A stretch of DNA of 7,193 bases from JBKHBQ01 sp046542305 (GCA_046542305.1 JBKHBQ010000198.1:1-7193), one strand, 5' to 3'; shown: positions 1-5,729, counted from the first letter of the stretch. The notes: a model not told the origin generated them from the sequence alone. Numbers and translations are program-made.

Positions 1-339
1 GCTCCCGATAAAGACGGAAACTGGAAGGTGTATATCCGGGTGAACGATCAGAACCTGCTGGCCAATACCGTTCTGCTGAGCGTTTGGCGAAAACAAAAAC
101 GGAAGAAAGGCATCACCATCCGCTACACCGACAAGGAAAAAATCCTGCTCGATTACATCTCGGAGTATGGCAGCATCACCTTATCCAAATTCAGAAAAGT
201 GGCCGGAATTTCCAGAAAGGTGGCCGAAAAGGTGTTGGTCGACCTGATCAGCCTTGATATCATCAAAATGGAAATCACCGAAAAGGCGGTTTTCTATTCG
301 GCTAATCCCCACTGGAAGGAGGAGAAGGAAGTGGGGTGA
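1..339 (+). CDS. AlbA_2/HTH-type protein, C-terminal part (5' end outside window)
   Basis: The reading frame is open from the first base, so this is the C-terminal 112 residues of a longer protein. It begins APDKDGNWKVYIRVNDQNLL and ends in a winged-helix-like domain of about 60 residues. The pattern (YTDKEKILLDYI, then GSITLSKFRKVAGISRKVAEK, then LDIIKMEIT and VFYS) reads as helix, turn, recognition helix and wing. I recognise this as the tail of Bacteroidota proteins that carry an N-terminal AlbA_2 (Schlafen-like, putative nucleic-acid-binding) domain, which would lie to the left of the window. A cytoplasmic DNA- or RNA-binding role is inferred from the family only. The GTG at 28 is internal and not a credible start. 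The gene ends in an intrinsic terminator that overlaps its last codons, so it is transcribed apart from what follows. Confidence 0.75.
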   Translation, partial: APDKDGNWKVYIRVNDQNLLANTVLLSVWRKQKRKKGITIRYTDKEKILLDYISEYGSITLSKFRKVAGISRKVAEKVLVDLISLDIIKMEITEKAVFYSANPHWKEEKEVG

Positions 340-348
340 TTTTTTTTT
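307..348 (+). terminator. Intrinsic terminator overlapping the stop codon of the AlbA_2-type gene
   Basis: CCCCACT (307-313) pairs perfectly with AGTGGGG (330-336) across a 16-nt all-purine loop. The stop codon TGA (337-339) and a run of nine T (340-348) follow. The stem is in the coding sequence, so the stop codon sits between hairpin and U-tract. It works only on the + strand; the leftward gene ending at 379 gets no U-tract from it. Confidence 0.8.
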
Positions 349-378
349 GAAAAGCTTCTGCCTGCTTCTCTCCGTAAA

Positions 379-945
379 CTATAAATACCTTCTTGTGTGA
401 GCACGGTAATTCCTGTATTCCTTCCCGAATTTTTCGGAAAGAAATTTTTCTTCGGCAAGAATAATCCTATGATGAATGACGATACCGGCCAAAGCCGAAC
501 CGATATTAACAGGGTGGGGCACATATATTACAGAGGCAATGGCCATCAGGATGAGGCCGAGGTACATCGGGTTGCGGCTCAGCCGGTAGATGCCGCCGGT
601 TTTCAGGCGCAGGCCGTCGGATTTGGGAAGCCCCATCTTGGTATAACGGCCTAAATGCCACAGCGAAATGGTAAGAAAAAGGATGGATTCGAAGAAAATG
701 AACAGCGCGATCCATTGCATGTACAGCGGCACTTCTACCCGTACAAGGTCAATCCCAAAGGCAGATAACAATAAAAATCCCGCAGGTAAGATCAGGCAAA
801 ACTTCCCAATCAATTGCAAATAAATATTGATGGTGGGTCTGCCGAACAACTCACCGCCCTGTGCCTTTACGCGTGCAATCACCGTGAAAAATATCACCGC
901 CAGAATTGCAAACAATGTGAGGAGAAATATGCTTTGTAAATTCAT
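379..945 (-). CDS. Isoprenylcysteine carboxyl methyltransferase (ICMT)-family membrane protein
   Basis: A 188-residue integral membrane protein of the ICMT/PEMT-like methyltransferase superfamily. Hydrophobic stretches lie at about residues 5-25, 41-64, 75-97 and 127-157. The family signature GGIYRLSRNPMYLG is at 117-130. After the last hydrophobic hairpin come the paired acids E165/E166 and a tail with FGKEY and Y180, ending RRYL. In the family these parts form the S-adenosylmethionine site at the cytoplasmic face. Bacteria do not usually prenylate proteins, so the substrate is unknown; a lipid or small-molecule methyl acceptor is more likely than a CAAX protein. It lies 41 bp downstream of the flavodoxin gene on the same strand and may be its cotranscript. 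The ATG at 945 is preceded at once by AAGGG, too close for an ideal ribosome site. Length and ends look intact. Confidence 0.85.
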   Translation of the reverse strand: MNLQSIFLLTLFAILAVIFFTVIARVKAQGGELFGRPTINIYLQLIGKFCLILPAGFLLLSAFGIDLVRVEVPLYMQWIALFIFFESILFLTISLWHLGRYTKMGLPKSDGLRLKTGGIYRLSRNPMYLGLILMAIASVIYVPHPVNIGSALAGIVIHHRIILAEEKFLSEKFGKEYRNYRAHTRRYL

Positions 946-986
946 CCCTTATTTTTTCGGGCAAGTTTACAGATATTTTAAGGTTT

Positions 987-1490
987 TCAGTGGAATTCTC
1001 TTTTCAGTTGTTCCACCCAGCTTTCAATCCTTTTGTCGGTAAGTTCCGGCTGATTGACATCATCAATGGGCAGGCCCACAAATTCACCATTTTGTATGGC
1101 CAGTGAAATTTCAAAGTGGTAGCTGTCGGGAGAGGTAAATCCCACAACATTTTCTTTGGCAGGCAGGTGGTGATGCAACATGCCCATGCCGTTTACAAAA
1201 CTGTCAGTCCATTCCTTCTGATCGCCCACACCGAAAAGGGCGATCTTTTTGTCGCTCAGGTCGAGCGATTTCAGGGTAGCGGCAAAGTTTTCCCAGTCTT
1301 CCTGCATTTCGCCCACGCCCCAGGTGGAGGTGCCCAAAATCAGGTTGTCGTAAAACAGTATATCTTTTGCCTTGCTGTTTTCCATGCTGTGCAGAATGGC
1401 GTTTTCAGCACCGAACTGTGCCTGGATTTTTTCTGCTATGCGCCTGGTATTGCCAAGGGTTGAACCGTAAAAGATGCCGATTTTTTTCAT
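987..1490 (-). CDS. fldA: Flavodoxin, long-chain type
   Basis: A 167-residue cytoplasmic FMN protein that carries low-potential electrons between reductases and acceptors in place of ferredoxin. The phosphate-binding loop GSTLGNT is at 9-15. The first flavin loop, GTSTWGVGEMQEDW at 53-66, has W57 in the stacking position. The second loop, FGVGDQ at 86-91, is followed by W94. The extra strand of long-chain flavodoxins is present, with FVGLPIDDVNQPELTDKRI and a closing W near the C-terminus. I chose the ATG at 1490 because MKKIGIFYGST is the usual flavodoxin N-terminus; a TTG at 1508 would add six residues. No Shine-Dalgarno is visible. W94 replaces the Tyr found at this place in most long-chain flavodoxins. 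The gene lies 65 bp after the DUF218 gene and 41 bp before the ICMT-like gene, all on the same strand. Confidence 0.93.
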   Translation of the reverse strand: MKKIGIFYGSTLGNTRRIAEKIQAQFGAENAILHSMENSKAKDILFYDNLILGTSTWGVGEMQEDWENFAATLKSLDLSDKKIALFGVGDQKEWTDSFVNGMGMLHHHLPAKENVVGFTSPDSYHFEISLAIQNGEFVGLPIDDVNQPELTDKRIESWVEQLKREFH

Positions 1491-1555
1491 GTTATGTTGA
1501 ATTTTCAAGGATAAACAAGCGGCATGTGGATTTGTTTGGGGGACGCCGGCCTAAA

Positions 1556-2212
1556 CTATGGATGGAAGAACAGGATCACATACAGGTAGGCAATGGCTTC
1601 GTTGACCACGGTCCGGAAGCCGCGGGAAGAGCGGTACCAGTTGCCCGACCGGATGCCATCCGTTGGAATGACGATATTGCCCACTTCGATTTCCGGTGGG
1701 AATGCCATGCGGTACAGGTTGCAGCTCCTCCGCGCATGAACCGACTGCGACACCAGGTTGATCCTCCTGATATCCGGCCGGTTTTTTTCGAGATACGCCC
1801 GGCTCACCAACGCCGAATTGTAGGTGCGGTCCCTGAAGATTTCGCCCGGCACAGGCACAATGGCCAGTTTGGTAGAATCGAATCCCAGCCGGAGCAGGGA
1901 ATATCCGATGAGATGTGCCGCCGATCGGATGCCTGTAGCAAAAAATCCCTGATCGTAGGTGGGGCCGGTGGAGATCAGCAGTTCATAATTATTTTCCCTG
2001 AATATCCTGATGATCTCATGCAATGATTTGTCGGGGATATAACCTTCGACCACCATCACCCTCGCTTCAACGGGATCGGACTTCGACAGGAAAGGCACAA
2101 TGCCTTTGATGATGATCCAGCCTGCGAGCAGGAAAAACACCAACACTGTCAGCCAGCCCCAGCCGGTGAGGCCGTATCGTTCTTTTTTGCGGATTAACCT
2201 GATGTTTCGCAT
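1556..2212 (-). CDS. YdcF/SanA/ElyC-like DUF218 membrane-anchored protein
   Basis: A 218-residue protein with a basic N-terminus (RLIRKKER), one membrane segment at about 18-40, and a globular domain that should face the periplasm. Domain features follow the DUF218 pattern: VMVVEGYIPD at 52-61, STGPTYDQG at 81-89, RTYNSALVSRAYL at 129-141, SQSVHARRS at 155-163 (the conserved His-Ala-Arg block), and a C-terminal block starting WYRSS and ending ILFFHP. E. coli relatives (SanA, ElyC, YdcF) are tied to envelope integrity and vancomycin sensitivity, but the biochemical activity is not firmly known. I chose the ATG at 2212 (MRNIRLIRKK) because the charged-then-hydrophobic N-terminus is complete there; an open frame continues to 2314 but would pass through the promoter. 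A good promoter lies at 2284-2314. It is first in a run of three leftward genes. Confidence 0.85.
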   Translation of the reverse strand: MRNIRLIRKKERYGLTGWGWLTVLVFFLLAGWIIIKGIVPFLSKSDPVEARVMVVEGYIPDKSLHEIIRIFRENNYELLISTGPTYDQGFFATGIRSAAHLIGYSLLRLGFDSTKLAIVPVPGEIFRDRTYNSALVSRAYLEKNRPDIRRINLVSQSVHARRSCNLYRMAFPPEIEVGNIVIPTDGIRSGNWYRSSRGFRTVVNEAIAYLYVILFFHP

Positions 2213-2275
2213 GGTGAAGTGCCGGCTCCGGTTTTTTTCGTATTTTTCGCCATCAAACGAAAAAACGACTCCGGA

Positions 2276-2803
2276 ATGCAAAACAAAAGTAGAATAAATC
2301 TTACTCCCCGGCAAGTGATTGAAATGCTGGGCCTGGAGCCGCTTCCGGAAGAAGGCGGCTTTTATCGCGAAACATTCAGATCTGACCTACAGCTCTCCCG
2401 AGAATGCCTGCCGCAAGGTTACACTGATTCACGGTCGGCATATACCTGTATTTATTACCTGGTGACTCCTGAGAGTTTTTCGGCGTTGCACAGGCTCCCT
2501 GCCGACGAAATCTGGCATTTCTATCTCGGCGACCCGCTGGAGCAGTTGCAGTTGTTTCCCGGTGGAAGAGGAAAAATCATCCTCCTCGGGCAGGATCTCG
2601 AAAATAATGAACATCCGCAGGTGTGCGTGCCGGCGGGCGTTTGGCAGGGTACGCGCCTGAAGGACGGTGGCCGCTATGCGCTGGTGGGGACCACTATGGC
2701 GCCGGGATTCGAATTCGCGGATTTCGAAGCTGCCGAAGAGCAGGACATCCTGTTAACTTACAGTGCGATGAAGGATGAAATCAGAAAATATTTTCACACA
2801 TAG
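2276..2803 (+). CDS. Cupin-superfamily protein, DUF985 (Cupin_5)
   Basis: A 175-residue single-domain cupin. An N-terminal helix (LTPRQVIEMLGLEPLPEEGG) leads into FYRETFRS, the start of the DUF985 fold. The core has YYLVTPESFSALHRLPADEI at about 60-79 followed by WHFYLGDP; H72, E78 and H81 are candidate metal or ligand residues. Later come VPAGVWQG and YALVGTTMAPGFEFADFE, both typical of the family. The enzymatic role of DUF985 proteins is not established, although structural relatives are sugar-binding cupins and isomerases. I chose the ATG at 2276 since the family begins just after it; an in-frame GTG at 2219 would add 19 unlike residues. There is no clear ribosome site and only a weak promoter candidate (TATTTTTC at 2241-2248, one mismatch). 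It is the first gene of an operon, 2 bp before the SDR gene. Confidence 0.88.
   Translation: MQNKSRINLTPRQVIEMLGLEPLPEEGGFYRETFRSDLQLSRECLPQGYTDSRSAYTCIYYLVTPESFSALHRLPADEIWHFYLGDPLEQLQLFPGGRGKIILLGQDLENNEHPQVCVPAGVWQGTRLKDGGRYALVGTTMAPGFEFADFEAAEEQDILLTYSAMKDEIRKYFHT
2284..2314 (-). promoter_or_regulatory. Bacteroidota-type promoter for the leftward DUF218 gene
   Basis: On the - strand the -7 element TACTTTTG (2291 to 2284) fits TAnnTTTG exactly. TTG (2314 to 2312) lies 20 nt upstream of it, within the 19-21 nt known for the Bacteroidota primary sigma factor. Transcription would start near 2275-2280, giving a leader of roughly 65 nt before the ATG at 2212. The promoter lies inside the first codons of the divergent cupin gene. 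Seen from sequence only. Confidence 0.65.
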
Positions 2804-2805
2804 CC

Positions 2806-3573
2806 ATGGAAGCGTTTGAAGCTTTGTATTCGTTGAAAGGAAGAGTTGCCGTAGTCACCGGTGGAGCTTCCGGTATCGGCAGGTTCATAAGTCAACGGCT
2901 TGCTGAAGCAGGCGCCTCGGTTGCCGTGATATTTCACCATAGCAACGATGCGGCGAAAGAAGCGGAAAACATGCTGGCGCAGGGAAACATGCCCGCTTTC
3001 TTTGTCAGAGCCGATCTGCGGGAGGAGCAAGATATCTTGCGGGCTGTTGACGCCATTGCTGAACATTTCGGGCGGATCGACGTTCTGGTAAATAACGCCG
3101 GGGTGTTCAGCCTGTCGCTACAGCAGGATTTGGATGCCGCCGCCTGGGACGAGGTGATGGAACTGAATGTGCGTGGCCTTTTTCTGATGACGAGGGAAAC
3201 CCTCAAACACATGAAAGAACCCGGTTGCGCTATAGTGAATATTTCAAGTATCAATGCCATACATCCCGGATTTGGGCAGACAGCCCACTACGATGCCTCG
3301 AAAGGCGCAGTGGATGCATACACCAGGTCGCTGGCTGCCGAACTGGCGCCGCGCAGCATTAGGGTGAATGGCGTGGCCCCCGGACTGGTAGATTCGGAAG
3401 GTTTGCGAAAACATGCAGCCCCGTTGGCTGAAAGTGTGATAAAGCGGACACCGCTGAAAAAACTTGCTTCCGGTGAGGACGTGGCCAATGCCGTATTGTT
3501 TCTGGTATCCCGCGCTGCATCGCATATTACGGGAGTTTGCATTACAGTGGATGGAGGATATTTATTGACATGA
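2806..3573 (+). CDS. Short-chain dehydrogenase/reductase (classical SDR)
   Basis: A 255-residue cytoplasmic NAD(P)-dependent oxidoreductase with a complete classical SDR layout. The cofactor glycine motif TGGASGIG is at 18-25, D70 sits in the adenine-contacting ADL, NNAG is at 96-99, and the active-site set is N121, S148, Y162 and K166 (YDASK). VNGVAPG at 187-193 and the C-terminal ITVDGGYL are also typical. The end of the second strand reads VIFHHS (41-46) and lacks the Asp that marks NAD preference, so NADP(H) is possible. The substrate cannot be read from sequence. It starts 2 bp after the cupin stop, and its own stop overlaps the pdxH start (ATGA), so translation of the last two genes is probably coupled. 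A link to B6 metabolism is conceivable but unproven. Confidence 0.92.
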   Translation: MEAFEALYSLKGRVAVVTGGASGIGRFISQRLAEAGASVAVIFHHSNDAAKEAENMLAQGNMPAFFVRADLREEQDILRAVDAIAEHFGRIDVLVNNAGVFSLSLQQDLDAAAWDEVMELNVRGLFLMTRETLKHMKEPGCAIVNISSINAIHPGFGQTAHYDASKGAVDAYTRSLAAELAPRSIRVNGVAPGLVDSEGLRKHAAPLAESVIKRTPLKKLASGEDVANAVLFLVSRAASHITGVCITVDGGYLLT

Positions 3574-4220
3574 AAAGCAAAAAACAATCTTTGGCCGATA
3601 TCCGTGCAGAATATCTGAACGGCCGGCTTGATGAAGCATCTGTAGAAGATGATCCTTTGGCACAGTTCAGGATTTGGATGCAGGAGGCGATCCATGCCCA
3701 AATCGTGCATCCAACGGCCATGCTTCTGGCTACAGCAAATTCCGCCGGCGTGCCTTCGCTCAGGGTGGTTTTGCTTAAAGATGTCTGCGAGGAGGGATTT
3801 ACATTTTTTTCCAATTATGCCAGCCGGAAAGGCCGCGAAATTGACGAAAACCCGGGTGTGGCCCTTACCTTTTTCTGGAACGGCCTCGAACGGCAGGTGC
3901 GCATCGAAGGTACGGCAACAAAGGTTTCAGATAAGATATCTGAGGAATATTTTCATTCCAGGCCATACGAAAGCCGCTTAAGTGCGGCAGCCTCTCCGCA
4001 AAGCGAAATCGTAATAAACCGGGAACATCTCGAAAAGCTGCGCGATGATGTAAAGCAGCAATATCCCGGCGGTCATATTCCGCGACCCCCGCAATGGGGC
4101 GGGTACCTGGTGAAGCCGGTTTATATGGAATTCTGGCAGGGCCGCGAAAACCGGCTTCACGATCGAATCGGATATTTCCGTGAAAACAACGGCTGGAAAA
4201 TCTGCAGGCTGGCGCCCTGA
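3570..4220 (+). CDS. pdxH: Pyridoxamine/pyridoxine 5'-phosphate oxidase
   Basis: A 216-residue FMN-dependent enzyme that oxidises pyridoxamine or pyridoxine 5'-phosphate to pyridoxal 5'-phosphate, using O2, in B6 synthesis and salvage. The canonical blocks are present in order: RVVLLK at 65-70, FFSNYASRKG at 79-88 (phosphate and FMN contacts), ERQVRIEG at 107-114, SRPYESRLSAAASPQSE at 130-146, RPPQWGGYLV at 172-181, EFWQGR at 187-192, RLHDR at 195-199, and the C-terminal RLAP. Length is normal. I chose the ATG at 3570 because the product then begins MKSKKQSLADIRAEY, as in relatives, and because it overlaps the SDR stop by four bases (ATGA), a sign of translational coupling. An in-frame TTG at 3537 is inside the SDR gene. 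A gene on the other strand ends only 2 bp away. Confidence 0.96.
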   Translation: MKSKKQSLADIRAEYLNGRLDEASVEDDPLAQFRIWMQEAIHAQIVHPTAMLLATANSAGVPSLRVVLLKDVCEEGFTFFSNYASRKGREIDENPGVALTFFWNGLERQVRIEGTATKVSDKISEEYFHSRPYESRLSAAASPQSEIVINREHLEKLRDDVKQQYPGGHIPRPPQWGGYLVKPVYMEFWQGRENRLHDRIGYFRENNGWKICRLAP

Positions 4221-4222
4221 AA

Positions 4223-4444
4223 TCAGGATTGCCTCCGGGCTTCTTCCTTCATTTCCGTTATCATATCGCTGACGGCTGCGTCATCAAATCCTTTTTCCCG
4301 TGCGGCTTCCCCAAGGGTTCCCCAGATCGGTTCTCCGCATGCAATGCACTTTATTCCTTTTTTGGCAAGGTACCTTACCGTAAACGGATAATGGTTTACA
4401 AGTTCCTCAATGTAAATGTCTTTGGTGATTTCAGGCTTGCTCAT
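4223..4444 (-). CDS. Small DUF1858 protein with a CxxC redox motif
   Basis: A 73-residue cytoplasmic protein that is a single DUF1858 domain. Features are an N-terminal helix (IYIEELVNHYPFTVRYLAKKG), then C33-I-A-C36-G, then WGTLGEAAREKG and a charged C-terminal helix. The domain resembles the N-terminal part of ScdA/YtfE-type proteins and the redox-disulfide domain found with hybrid cluster proteins. The two cysteines suggest a redox or metal-related role, which is inferred. AAAGGA lies directly before the ATG at 4450 but 6 nt before the ATG at 4444, so the second ATG (MSKPEI) is the better start; using the first would add MI. The gene converges on pdxH with a 2 bp gap and diverges from the secreted CarboxypepD_reg-like gene across an intergenic region that holds an operator array. 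Confidence 0.85.
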   Translation of the reverse strand: MSKPEITKDIYIEELVNHYPFTVRYLAKKGIKCIACGEPIWGTLGEAAREKGFDDAAVSDMITEMKEEARRQS

Positions 4445-4464
4445 TATCATTCCTTTGTGATGAA

Positions 4465-4472
4465 CAAAGTTA
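4465..4472 (-). promoter_or_regulatory. Candidate -7 element for the DUF1858 gene
   Basis: On the - strand TAACTTTG (4472 to 4465) fits TAnnTTTG, 20 bp before the chosen ATG at 4444. The nearest TTG upstream is only 15 nt away, short of the usual 19-21, so a canonical -33 is missing. It lies on the left flank of the TTAA array. Confidence 0.45.
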
Positions 4473-4498
4473 TATTTTTTGCTTCCGCAACGCGTTTA

Positions 4499-4550
4499 CT
4501 TAACCTTAAATTAACCTTAACTTAAGGAAAAGTTAAATCGTATTTAAATA
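4499..4550 (+). promoter_or_regulatory. Five-unit 11-bp-period TTAA operator array (PhoB/PhoP-box-like)
   Basis: TTAA cores start at 4500, 4511, 4522, 4533 and 4544, exactly 11 bp apart. As 8-mers with 3-nt spacers the units are CTTAACCT, ATTAACCT, CTTAAGGA, GTTAAATC and TTTAAATA; the first two are best and identical after the first base. This matches the form of Pho boxes: B. subtilis PhoP sites are TTAACA-like repeats with 11-bp period, and cyanobacterial Pho boxes are CTTAACCT-like 8-mers with 3-bp spacers. One helical turn between direct repeats suits OmpR-family dimers. The array lies between divergent -7 elements, with repeat orientation pointing to the + gene at 4591. Binding by a Pho-type regulator is inference. 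Confidence 0.6.
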
Positions 4551-4569
4551 ACCATGCAATGATCAACGC

Positions 4570-4577
4570 TAATTTTG
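4570..4577 (+). promoter_or_regulatory. Candidate -7 element for the CarboxypepD_reg-like gene
   Basis: TAATTTTG fits TAnnTTTG. No good -33 TTG is found 19-21 nt upstream; the TTAA array fills the upstream region, as expected of an activator-dependent promoter. With the start codon at 4591-4597 the leader would be very short, about 5 to 15 nt. Confidence 0.5.
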
Positions 4578-4590
4578 CACCATCAAAAAT

Positions 4591-4950
4591 ATGATGATGC
4601 AAAGAATTATCCTGACCTTGATGTTGATTGTTTTTATCACCTCGGCTGCATGGGCCGGAAATGGAAATGACGATAAAAATACCAAATCCAAAAGCGGCAT
4701 CACCACCTGTTCCTTAACGGGTTGTGTAGTTGATCAGGAGTCGAGCGAAAAGCTGGTTTGTGCCAAAATAGAAGTGGAAGGCACGGATATCAGCGTGTTT
4801 ACGGATATTCTCGGCAATTTCGAAATCCCCGCATTGAAACCAGGCACCTACAACCTGAAGATTTCCTATATATCCTACGAAGAGAAAGCGATAGCCAATC
4901 TGGTAGTGGATAAGCAAAAGGACCTCATCATCGATTTGAAGCCTTTATAA
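4591..4950 (+). CDS. Secreted stand-alone CarboxypepD_reg-like domain protein
   Basis: A 119-residue exported protein. The signal peptide covers about 1-22 (hydrophobic core LTLMLIVFITS, likely cut after AWA). A polar linker, GNGNDDKNTKSKSG, follows, then one carboxypeptidase-regulatory-like beta-sandwich of about 80 residues: SLTGCVVDQ at 41-49, KIEVEGTDISVFTDILGNFE at 59-78, LKPGTYNLKISYISY at 82-96 and a last strand to the C-terminus. The same domain usually forms the N-terminus of Bacteroidota TonB-dependent receptors; here it is alone. Cysteines at 40, 45 and 57 are unusual and could form a periplasmic disulfide. Its partner is unknown. Three ATGs in a row (4591, 4594, 4597) leave the exact start open; MQRIIL at 4597 is as good. 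An 11-bp-period operator array lies upstream. No terminator is seen before the next gene, 157 bp on. Confidence 0.85.
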   Translation: MMMQRIILTLMLIVFITSAAWAGNGNDDKNTKSKSGITTCSLTGCVVDQESSEKLVCAKIEVEGTDISVFTDILGNFEIPALKPGTYNLKISYISYEEKAIANLVVDKQKDLIIDLKPL

Positions 4951-5107
4951 TTCCTACTCTTTTCTCAGAACTTTTTTTATCCTGATCTCCTGTGGCATAA
5001 AGCCCTGTAAGGTGCCCGCATCAAAAAAAAATGCAACCCATTGAAGGCTGTTCTGTCTTTTGAATTGTTTTAGCTGATCATTTAATTACTCATCTAATTT
5101 ATTGCAC
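4951..5107. other. Intergenic spacer without clear terminator or array
   Basis: The 157 bp between two same-strand secreted-protein genes hold T- and A-runs but no convincing hairpin with a U-tract. A weak promoter-like TAATTTATTG at 5095-5104 just before the next ATG fits TAnnTTTG poorly and has no -33 at the right distance. Only one TTAA (5082) is present close to the gene, so the 11-bp array of the neighbours is absent. Read-through from the upstream gene is therefore plausible. Confidence 0.4.
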
Positions 5108-5554
5108 ATGAAAAAACTTATGTTAGCTGCATTTTTTGTCACCGCAATGGTTTTGAGCAGTATGGCTCAGGAATACAAGGTGGTTACCACGGTTGAGTCG
5201 GTGGTGCCAATGGGTTTAGGCCGTTCCAGGATCATAGAATCCAAAGACAGTCTTTCGGTTGTTGATTTCACCACCGAACGGACTGACGGGAAGAAGAGCA
5301 GGCAAAAGGATGTAAGCCGGTCGGATGCCAGGGTGGAGAATTTCGAGGAAACAAAACTGCTCAACTTTTACAGCGCGGTTGGCATAAATTTCCAGAATAT
5401 TGCCTCCAACGACGCGATGATCACGGCAAAGATCAACAAGCTGGTAAAGGACGGATGGAAACTTCAATTTGTGCTGAGCGGTGTGGAAAGCGATGCAGGT
5501 AAGGATGATGGCATCGGCATCTTCATAACCAGGTTCATTTTCTACCGGGATTAA
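5108..5554 (+). CDS. Conserved exported protein of unknown function with a DUF4177-like C-terminus
   Basis: A 148-residue protein with a signal peptide (MKKLMLAAFFVTAMVLSSMA, likely cut before Q21) and no further membrane segment or lipobox. The mature part starts with a strand, EYKVVTTVESVVPMGLGRSR, passes a charged region (about 55-83, TTERTDGKKSRQKDVSRSD), then NFYSAVGINFQNIASNDA (86-103), and ends with a helix KINKLVKDGWKLQFV (108-122) and strand GIFITRFIF. The helix plus DGWKL resembles the signature of the small DUF4177 family, where it packs against a beta-sheet. I believe similar proteins occur in other Bacteroidota, but I know no function. I chose the ATG at 5108; a TTG at 5102 would add two residues. 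The gene lies 157 bp after the CarboxypepD_reg-like gene and is followed by a strong terminator, so the two may share a transcript. Confidence 0.75.
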   Translation: MKKLMLAAFFVTAMVLSSMAQEYKVVTTVESVVPMGLGRSRIIESKDSLSVVDFTTERTDGKKSRQKDVSRSDARVENFEETKLLNFYSAVGINFQNIASNDAMITAKINKLVKDGWKLQFVLSGVESDAGKDDGIGIFITRFIFYRD

Positions 5555-5583
5555 AGTACCCGTTAAGTAAACCAAAAAAATGG

Positions 5584-5612
5584 AACCGGCGCAAATGCAG
5601 CCGGTTTTTTTT
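5584..5612 (+). terminator. Intrinsic terminator after the DUF4177-like exported protein
   Basis: AACCGGC (5584-5590) pairs with GCCGGTT (5600-5606), and the loop can pair further (GC with GC). A run of eight T (5605-5612) follows. An A-run at 5574-5580 lies just upstream and can pair with part of the U-tract, which may make it work on both strands. It lies 30 bp after the stop. Confidence 0.9.
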
Positions 5613-5729
5613 ACTGCATTTTGGTTGATGAATATTTAATAATTGTAGCGATGTATGAAAATGTTTGCTGCACAAAATTTTATAACTTCCACATAATCAG
5701 AAACAAAATAAATCCAAAGTAAACTTAAT

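Noticed and set aside
340..378. Hairpin GAGAAGC/GCTTTTC as a terminator for the leftward ICMT-like gene
   Set aside because: Read leftward, the stem is followed by A residues, not T, and it contains a wobble pair; no termination is supported.
397..654. Open frame on + (85 codons) opposite the ICMT-like gene
   Set aside because: It is antisense to a gene with a clear signature motif, and the product has no recognisable features.
1367..2026. Long open frame on + (219 codons) opposite the DUF218 and flavodoxin genes
   Set aside because: It lies antisense to two well-recognised genes, its product has no family features, and it runs across the intergenic region; it is a by-product of codon bias on the other strand.
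2934..3710. Several open frames on - opposite the SDR gene and the start of pdxH
   Set aside because: They are antisense to genes with complete catalytic motifs, and their translations are low-complexity and Cys/Ser/Arg-rich, unlike real proteins.
4515..4527. Palindrome CCTTAACTTAAGG as a separate operator or transposon target
   Set aside because: It is explained by the TTAA array. TTAA is also a target of some eukaryotic-type elements, but no terminal repeats or transposase are present.
4591..4599. ATGATGATG as a microsatellite or phase-variation tract
   Set aside because: Three units are too few for slippage, and a change in number would not shift the frame.
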